Shown piece after piece: positions 5,024-10,246 of a DNA stretch of 10,246 bases. Every line of letters begins with the position of its first letter. Within the stretch, counting starts at the first letter, position 1. Below the pieces are notes generated by a model, which was not told where the DNA came from, searched no databases, and worked only from the letters and a program-made list of their open reading frames with translations. The DNA is from Candidatus Paceibacterota bacterium (lineage in GTDB: Bacteria > Verrucomicrobiota > Verrucomicrobiia > Limisphaerales > UBA8199): NCBI GenBank assembly GCA_035452965.1, contig DAOTCE010000064.1:1-10246 (forward strand), in the 5' to 3' direction. The position numbers and the translations under genes were made by a program.

Positions 5024-6463
5024 CTACATGAAGAAGCGGAATTGGTACGTCGAAGAAAGCAGGCTCGGCATGCGCTTGATTACTCGCGCGAGAACCTGCG
5101 CGTATGCCATCGTCACCGGAAGACGATCGTAAAGGGCATCGTTATTCCAGTTCATCTTCGAAAGCCCCAGCACAGAATCGCAAGGCCCGTCCCACGAACC
5201 ATGCCCGGCAAATCGCTTCAATTGCAGTGGCTCCGGAATACCCTTTCCCTCCTTGTAGAAGTTCTTGCCGTCCAGCGCGGCACGTGGAGCGTTACCCTGA
5301 GTCCAAAGCAAGACGGTTCGCCCGTCCAAAGGCAGGAAAGTGCCGCGCTCACAGGGATACGCCGCCGGCGCTCCCTTGCCTGCCCCGCGCACCTTGGGCG
5401 GGTCAATCAGGACCCCCCGCCAGCCCGCGTCCTGCTGCACCTGAGTGAGCTCAACCTCAGAAGCCCGCAGCGCGTCGAAACAGCCATCCACCTCCTCCGG
5501 CTTAAACTCAGTCGATTTGTGGATCACCACCTTGTTAGGCGTTCTACCGGTATGTCGTCGCTGGTACAGGGCCAGACTGCGCGCTACCACTCTCCGCATG
5601 TCCGCGCGCCCCAAAAACGGATTGTCTCGCTCCACATGAACATCAGCGGTGTCATACGCGACAAACTCCACGCCAGACCCATCCGCATCGAACACCTGGC
5701 TGCAACACGTAATATATCGCCGCCGATCAGATTCCACCTGCCTCATCGCGTAACTCAGTCCAATGTATGCGGTCTCCGGATCAGTATCTGCGAGCTTCCA
5801 TGGAATCCCGCCGGCCTTCGTGTAAAAGGCAATTCCTAGCCGCCACATCACACTGCACCTGCAGGGGTACGCTAGCGCGCTATCATCGTTAAGCACCTGA
5901 GTCGGAACCCCTCGCACCGCCGCCACAGCCTTGATGTAATCATGAAGATCAAATTCATCCCCCTCCGGGCCAAAGAATCCCCGTTCCCAGCGGTTCGGCA
6001 GGTAAATCGCCACCACATCAAACTCGTTTCTCTTCCCCCCAACCGCGGAAAGCGCCCGCGTCAGTTCCTGCGCCAGCAATACGTGCGGAGCGTCCGCCCC
6101 GGCAACCTGGTCGTCCAACTCGCGTGGAAACTCAAACACAACCCCCGCTCTAACAACATTCAAACCAAAGATCCGTGAGAATCCCTGGAACTCCGGAAGG
6201 TAGTTCTTACGCTCTCGGGGCCAGTGCTTCTGGGAAAATTCCCCAAAGAGCCGATCCACGTCCTTCAGTCCGCCGAACGGGGTGATAACCGCAACCCGAA
6301 TCGGATCAATCACACTGCTCACCGTCGAGCGACTGTAAGGCCCGTAGTAGGTCAGGCCAACGAGCGGGTGCGGGTGTCGGTCCTCCTTCCGGTCAGGGTG
6401 AAACAGCAGATCCCTCTCTGCCAATCGGCTATGCTCAGGGAATATAGGATTGGGCGCTTTCAT
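5024..6463 (-). CDS. Short prokaryotic Argonaute (MID-PIWI), catalytically inactive
   Basis: This 479-aa protein is the guide-binding subunit of a short-pAgo defence pair. It has only MID and PIWI domains, the usual length for the class. MID includes HDYIKAVAAVRGVPTQVLND (174-193) and AFYTKAGGIPWKL (212-224). H174, K178, Q189 and K216 are candidates for binding the guide 5' phosphate. In PIWI, AYIGLSYA (232-239) has Ser237 where slicing Argonautes carry the first catalytic Asp, and VVIHKSTEF (312-320) has His-Lys at the second acidic site. It is therefore predicted to bind guide and target without cutting, as known for short pAgos. The conserved C-terminal part runs to YQFRFFM at the very end. 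The start ATG 6463 overlaps the SIR2-APAZ stop (ATGA) with no Shine-Dalgarno site, so the two are translationally coupled, in keeping with a stoichiometric heterodimer. Confidence 0.9.
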   Translation of the reverse strand: MKAPNPIFPEHSRLAERDLLFHPDRKEDRHPHPLVGLTYYGPYSRSTVSSVIDPIRVAVITPFGGLKDVDRLFGEFSQKHWPRERKNYLPEFQGFSRIFGLNVVRAGVVFEFPRELDDQVAGADAPHVLLAQELTRALSAVGGKRNEFDVVAIYLPNRWERGFFGPEGDEFDLHDYIKAVAAVRGVPTQVLNDDSALAYPCRCSVMWRLGIAFYTKAGGIPWKLADTDPETAYIGLSYAMRQVESDRRRYITCCSQVFDADGSGVEFVAYDTADVHVERDNPFLGRADMRRVVARSLALYQRRHTGRTPNKVVIHKSTEFKPEEVDGCFDALRASEVELTQVQQDAGWRGVLIDPPKVRGAGKGAPAAYPCERGTFLPLDGRTVLLWTQGNAPRAALDGKNFYKEGKGIPEPLQLKRFAGHGSWDGPCDSVLGLSKMNWNNDALYDRLPVTMAYAQVLARVIKRMPSLLSSTYQFRFFM

Positions 6464-8232
6464 CGTGCAACCAATCGCCTGGAATAAGCCGTCGTATCTC
6501 CGATCTCAAACACGGCATCAATCCCGTCACTGATTCCAAATGCGCTCAACTTCGCTACCGGCTGCTGGGCCGAAATGACCTCACACCAAGCCGCTAGTAA
6601 TTCGTTCGCCACTCGATTATACCGCACTGCGTGCCGCTCCCTCTGGAATTCACGCACGACCTCCCGTTCCCCATCGCCCGGCCTTCCCACCCACACCGTC
6701 GGCTCAATTACGAGCCACAGCCGCCCCATGCGATATTCGAGGTGTATCTCCATGGCCTCCGCCCACGGCACCGACGTCTTCCCGACCGTCCCGCAGATCA
6801 CGTTAACGACCTTCTTCAGTGGCGCCAGCCTGGCGGAACCCTCCTCCTTTGTGTCGACCCGCAATATCCGCTGACCACGCCTGCGCTCCGATACAAAACC
6901 CCGCTCCCTTACCAGAGCCTGCACCAAACCGTCGTAAATCAATCCGCCCTCGATCGAATCGTACCACAGCCTGCGGGGCTCAATAGTGTAAAGATCGCTA
7001 CCATCCATCTTGAACCCGCCAAACGCCTTTGCCGCCTCAGCGTCGCTGCCAAACAACAGAACTCCTGCCTTCCGGCGGGTCGCCACAATATTAGCCCCAG
7101 AGGCCTCCACGGCCTCGTACACCTCACCAACGCCCCCGATCTCGCACCGAACGACCCGACACACCGTCGGGAACTTGATCACCTCCACGGCATTCAGACG
7201 AACAACAGGCCAGCCACCTCTACCATGCGGCATGGTCGCCTCGCTTATCCGCTGAACCTTGCTATTTAAAAACTCCACGTCTTCCTTGGGCACGTTCGGG
7301 AGCTGGGCGACAATGTCGGCGAGCAACTCGTCGAACGTCTCCACGGTGATCAGGTGAGCATCAACGCCAGCAGCCCGTGCCTTTTCTACGAAGGAAACAA
7401 CCCGTGCACTGGCACCGTTTCGGGTAAACCAAAACAGTCCGGACGGATAACCCCGCCCCCCGTCGATCGCCTCCTCGAGTGCAGCCATCACGGACAGATC
7501 CCGCCCACTATAGCCACATACAATCAAACCCAAGCGCCTGCACGTCTCTACCAACTCCCGACGCAACTCTGCATCCTGCGTCTGCAACTCCTCCGACGTG
7601 TTCTTCAACCGGCGCGATTGGAAATCCCCGTGCAGCTTGCCCAGAAGCGGCCAGCGACCCTCCTGTAGCGCCTCTCGCATCAAACCCGGCGCGTCCAAGC
7701 TTGATACCACCAGCTTGCCCGTTGTCTTCAGAATTCCCGCGGCGGCGTCCTCAATATTCCGGTCGAAGTTCGTTGTCCACAGCACCCGCGCCTGACCAAC
7801 CTTCATGAGAACGCCCAAGGCAAGAAAGCCGTAGGAGGGCGTGGCCTTCGAAATGAGCTGCTCGATGTACCGCCGCCGATCCGACTCGTTCGGAAAGACC
7901 GCCGAGAAGTAGTGCGAGTATTCCTCTTCGGCACCACCCGCCGGACACCCTCCCCGGCCGTCCAGATACCTCTGTATCCTCCCTTGCACCACTGGATTTG
8001 AAAGATCCTCGCATGCTCGCAAGGAAATCCCCTGCTCACTGCAATACAAGCGGCGTTTGAAGTCCAAAATCATATCCCCGGCTGTGGCGATTCCCGAGGA
8101 AGCGGACGCTCCTGCCCCCAGCAACCACATCAGGTTCGGCGCACGTAAAGGGAAAAGCCGGAGGAATTCAGCAACATCCACAAAAAGCGCCTCCTCCTGA
8201 GCGCAGCGTCTCAGGCCCTCTTCCGCTGCCAT
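6460..8232 (-). CDS. SIR2-APAZ effector of a SPARSA-type short Argonaute system
   Basis: This 590-aa protein has an N-terminal SIR2 domain (about 30-310): NAD-binding WLLGAGASASSGIATA (36-51), LWTTNFDRNIEDAA (151-164), the likely catalytic His201 in LLGKLHGDF, and VCGYSGRD (238-245). Asn155 and His201 are the expected NADase residues. Residues about 335-590 match an APAZ domain, with RLNAVEVIKFPTVCRVVRCE (345-364), RLWYDSIEGGLIYDGL and AEAMEIHLEYRMGRLWLVIEP (491-511). In characterised SPARSA systems (such as Geobacter sulfurreducens Sir2/Ago), the APAZ domain binds the short Argonaute. Guide-RNA recognition of invading DNA then triggers NAD+ hydrolysis and abortive infection. Gene order and length fit that system closely. 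The ATG at 8232 is the furthest upstream start; no strong ribosome-binding site is visible. Confidence 0.92.
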   Translation of the reverse strand: MAAEEGLRRCAQEEALFVDVAEFLRLFPLRAPNLMWLLGAGASASSGIATAGDMILDFKRRLYCSEQGISLRACEDLSNPVVQGRIQRYLDGRGGCPAGGAEEEYSHYFSAVFPNESDRRRYIEQLISKATPSYGFLALGVLMKVGQARVLWTTNFDRNIEDAAAGILKTTGKLVVSSLDAPGLMREALQEGRWPLLGKLHGDFQSRRLKNTSEELQTQDAELRRELVETCRRLGLIVCGYSGRDLSVMAALEEAIDGGRGYPSGLFWFTRNGASARVVSFVEKARAAGVDAHLITVETFDELLADIVAQLPNVPKEDVEFLNSKVQRISEATMPHGRGGWPVVRLNAVEVIKFPTVCRVVRCEIGGVGEVYEAVEASGANIVATRRKAGVLLFGSDAEAAKAFGGFKMDGSDLYTIEPRRLWYDSIEGGLIYDGLVQALVRERGFVSERRRGQRILRVDTKEEGSARLAPLKKVVNVICGTVGKTSVPWAEAMEIHLEYRMGRLWLVIEPTVWVGRPGDGEREVVREFQRERHAVRYNRVANELLAAWCEVISAQQPVAKLSAFGISDGIDAVFEIGDTTAYSRRLVAR

Positions 8233-8592
8233 GAAACGAGAGGGCCCCTACCGCTACGATGACCAGATTCACGTGCACCGCCCGCCTTCCTATCAAAACC
8301 GGCCACCAGTCACAAGCCGAACCGACTCGCCTTAACCCCTGACGCCGCCGGCGCACCCCGAAGCTAGACTTTCCTTCCTCTCACACGCACCACCTAGGCC
8401 GCTTCTCCAACATCCCAAGGCACCGCTCGACCTCGCTCATCCGGCCAACGCGTTCAACCCCCACCGACGACAGCACCCCCGCAAATGCATTCTTGATCGC
8501 TCGATGACGAACAGGCTAAAGTCGCCGCATTGTTCTTAGGAACTGCGCTCTGCGCAAATGAACGGAAAACCTGTCAAACTGGAAGTCATACA
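8233..8592. other. Gene-free 360-bp region between SPARSA and the transporter operon
   Basis: No convincing ORF was found on either strand. The part next to 8233 should contain the SPARSA promoter (leftward) and the part near 8593 the transporter promoter (rightward). A small perfect palindrome, TGCGC-TCT-GCGCA at 8544-8556, lies about 36 bp before the transporter start and could be an operator. No T-rich terminator, tRNA or att-like duplication was recognised. The top strand is C-rich and unlike both flanks, so an eroded gene fragment is possible but not demonstrable. Confidence 0.4.
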
Positions 8593-9822
8593 ATGAATTG
8601 CGAAGGTCACGAAGCTCTCCTCTGGACGCACAGGAAGACCCTGTCGTGTTTGTTCACGGTCGGAATGTCCCTTCTTGGAGTAGTTGGGTGCTCCAAATCC
8701 TCCAACAATTCAAACGAAACCTCAGTTTCGAATGGCCCTTCTCAGTCAGCAACCATCGGGGTACAAACCCTGAAAATAGGCGTTGTTCTCCCTTATGAGG
8801 GGCGGTTTGCAGGATTTGGTGAGGAGGGTAAGCAGGGGATCGATCTCGCTGTCCAGCAAGCGCAAGATGAGCTTGGGAAGCGGCTGCAGCTTTCGGTGAA
8901 CTATGAGGACTCGAAGGGGGATGCTGCGGACGCCGTTCGCGCTTTCAGAAAGCTGGCGGATCAGACGCGGGTGGACGCTGTCATCGGCGAGGTCCTCAGC
9001 GCCAATACGCTGGCCATTGCGCCACTTGCGCAGGAGCTCAAGGTGCCTCTTGTGGTCCCTGCTTCGACAGCGGCTGGCATAACGAAAGCGGGAAATTTCG
9101 TGATGCGAGTTTGCTTCCTGGATCCCGAACAGGGCAGCGCCATGGCGAGTTTTGCCCGAAACGACCTCAAGCTGTCCCGGGTGGCCTTGTTATATGAAAA
9201 GGGCAATGATTACAGCGCCGGGCTCGCCAAGGCTTTCCAGAGTGCTTTTACGGCACTCGGTGGCAGAATTGTGGGGGAGTCGTTCCTCCGAGGTGAGGAT
9301 GTTGATGTCCGAGCCCAGTTGGTGCAGATCCGCGACTGGCAGCCAGAGGCCGTATTCTTGCCGATGGAATACCCGACTGCGGGTCAGGTTCTAAAGCAGG
9401 CCGCGTCCGTAGGGCTAAAAATTCAATTCCTCGGTGGCGATGCATGGAGTTCGCCTGAGCTGTTCAAGATCGGAGGAGATGCGGTAAACGGATCCTACAT
9501 CACAGGGCATTTCGCCTCCGACAGCACGAATGCCGTGGTGCAGAATTTCGTTGCCGGTTTCAAGAAGAGGTACGGGGTTCTTCCCTCGACCATGGCGGCA
9601 CTCAGCTATGACGCGGCGCGGATCACTATTGATGCCGCTCTCCGTGCAAAAGGCACGTCATCAGAGAAATTGCGCGATGCTCTGTTCGCCACTCGAAACT
9701 ACCCGGGAGTCACCGGCAAAATAACAGTGAGGCCGAATGGCGATGCCGACAAGGATATCATGATAATGAGGGTGCAAGACAAGAAGTTCGATTACGTCGG
9801 AACTTCCAAGGCCGCGGATTGA
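8593..9822 (+). CDS. Branched-chain amino acid type ABC transporter substrate-binding lipoprotein
   Basis: This 409-aa protein is a periplasmic-binding protein of the LivJ/LivK (peripla_BP_6) type. The ATG at 8593 is chosen because GGAAG at 8581-8585 sits 7 nt before it and it yields a proper lipoprotein signal: basic HRK, a hydrophobic stretch, and the lipobox VVGC with acylated Cys33. A Ser/Asn-rich linker follows, then the two-lobed domain: LKIGVVLPYEGRFAGFGEEG, DAVIGEVLSANTLAIAPLAQ, VPLVVPASTAAGITKAGNFV, and in lobe two QPEAVFLPMEYPTAGQVLKQ and MAALSYDAARITIDAALRAK. It captures a ligand outside the membrane for the permease encoded next. The exact ligand (branched-chain or other amino acid, amide or urea) cannot be read from sequence. 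Codon use is visibly more mixed than in the GC3-rich island genes. The permease start follows 18 bp after the stop. Confidence 0.88.
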   Translation: MNCEGHEALLWTHRKTLSCLFTVGMSLLGVVGCSKSSNNSNETSVSNGPSQSATIGVQTLKIGVVLPYEGRFAGFGEEGKQGIDLAVQQAQDELGKRLQLSVNYEDSKGDAADAVRAFRKLADQTRVDAVIGEVLSANTLAIAPLAQELKVPLVVPASTAAGITKAGNFVMRVCFLDPEQGSAMASFARNDLKLSRVALLYEKGNDYSAGLAKAFQSAFTALGGRIVGESFLRGEDVDVRAQLVQIRDWQPEAVFLPMEYPTAGQVLKQAASVGLKIQFLGGDAWSSPELFKIGGDAVNGSYITGHFASDSTNAVVQNFVAGFKKRYGVLPSTMAALSYDAARITIDAALRAKGTSSEKLRDALFATRNYPGVTGKITVRPNGDADKDIMIMRVQDKKFDYVGTSKAAD

Positions 9823-9840
9823 GTTAAGCGAAGCCCTTTT

Positions 9841-10245
9841 GTGGATTACCTCGTCATTGCGATCACGATGGGCAGCGTTTACGCGCTGCTCGCTTTGGGC
9901 TATGCGCTCATTTATTCCTGCTTGCGCTTAATCAACTTTGCCCATGGCGAGTTTTGCATGTTGGGGGCGTATGCGGCATTCGGAATTATGCAGCTTGGAA
10001 CCACCCATGCGTGGCTGTCGCTGCCTGCTTCGATCATCGCCGGCGGCTTGGCGGCAGCGGTAACCTGGTTTATCGCGTATCGCCCTCTCAATCGGGCCGA
10101 ACGGTCTAGCGCCATCCTTGCAGCGCTGGGAGCAAGCGTGTGCCTCCAGCAAGTTGTTTCACGCGTGGTTGGGGCGAGAAGCAGAGCCTTCCCCTCCCTG
10201 ATACGGTTCCCAAAGTTATTCATCCGGCGGCGAGGACAGCCCTGA
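9841..10245 (+). CDS. livH: LivH-type ABC permease, apparently truncated by a frame break
   Basis: The GTG at 9841 gives MDYLVIAITMGSVYALLALG followed by the family hallmark YSCLRLINFAHGEFCMLGAY, and then further membrane segments (WLSLPASIIAGGLAAAVTWFI, SSAILAALGASVCLQQVV). Full-length LivH permeases are about 290 aa, but this frame stops at 10243 after 134. The family text continues correctly to RSRAFPSL (codons to 10200), after which the frame becomes basic and atypical (IRFPKLFIRRRGQP). The next frame, from 10200, reads DTVPKVIHPAARTAL and is open to the window end. A one-base error or genuine frameshift at about 10190-10205 is therefore likely. The complete gene plus livM, livG and livF would be expected beyond the window. 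No clear Shine-Dalgarno site is visible; coupling to the upstream gene is plausible. Confidence 0.75.
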   Translation: MDYLVIAITMGSVYALLALGYALIYSCLRLINFAHGEFCMLGAYAAFGIMQLGTTHAWLSLPASIIAGGLAAAVTWFIAYRPLNRAERSSAILAALGASVCLQQVVSRVVGARSRAFPSLIRFPKLFIRRRGQP

Positions 10246-10246
10246 A

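Noticed and set aside
5042..5839. Plus-strand 265-aa ORF opposite the Argonaute gene
   Set aside because: It is Arg/His/Pro-rich shadow of the well-supported Argonaute coding strand.
6631..7269. Plus-strand 212-aa ORF opposite the APAZ domain
   Set aside because: It has Pro/Leu/His-rich composition and no motifs, and is antisense to a strongly supported gene.
8168..8356. Minus-strand 62-aa ORF across the SIR2 start
   Set aside because: It is Arg/Gly-rich with no domain features and overlaps the real SIR2-APAZ gene start in another frame.

Overview
The window looks like bacterial chromosome of high GC content, most likely from the Verrucomicrobiota. That assignment rests on the sigma factor/partner pair at 488-1815, whose wording (LQAGDASMWEF, FFWLWP, AREILPLLEDIEHP) matches, from memory, ECF sigma/partner pairs common in that phylum. 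It is not proven. No rRNA, tRNA, CRISPR array, transposase or integrase was seen.

Layout. (1) 139-417: a small unknown protein closed by a clear rho-independent terminator (425-453). (2) Minus strand, 1815 to 488: an ECF-type sigma factor and a probable cytosolic partner or anti-sigma protein, joined by an ATGA overlap. (3) Plus strand, 1957-4957: a very tight run of six reading frames, namely a 221-aa unknown, a 114-aa beta-rich ORF, a 292-aa unknown, a DUF6339-like ORF, an 82-aa helical ORF, and a class III nucleotidyl cyclase. Several signs point to a rebuilt or decayed operon. The 114-aa ORF reads like the severed C-terminus of a larger protein, and the DUF6339-like frame breaks mid-gene with coding character moving to another frame. 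(4) Minus strand, 8232 to 5024: a two-gene short prokaryotic Argonaute system, a SIR2-APAZ protein followed by a catalytically dead MID-PIWI Argonaute (SPARSA type). This is the best-supported functional system here. It should act as an RNA-guided, DNA-triggered NAD+ depletion defence. (5) 8233-8592: about 360 bp with no gene. (6) 8593 to the end: the start of a branched-chain amino acid type ABC transporter operon, a lipoprotein binding protein followed by a LivH-type permease that appears frame-broken near the window edge.

Regions 3 and 4 converge tail to tail with 66 bp between them and form a probable defence island. Its outer borders are the sigma operon and the housekeeping transporter. 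The unusual part is the cyclase-ended operon next to SPARSA. The cyclase keeps both metal aspartates and the adenine-selecting Lys/Asp pair but has Lys where the transition-state Arg normally sits. No cyclic-nucleotide-binding effector is recognisable beside it.
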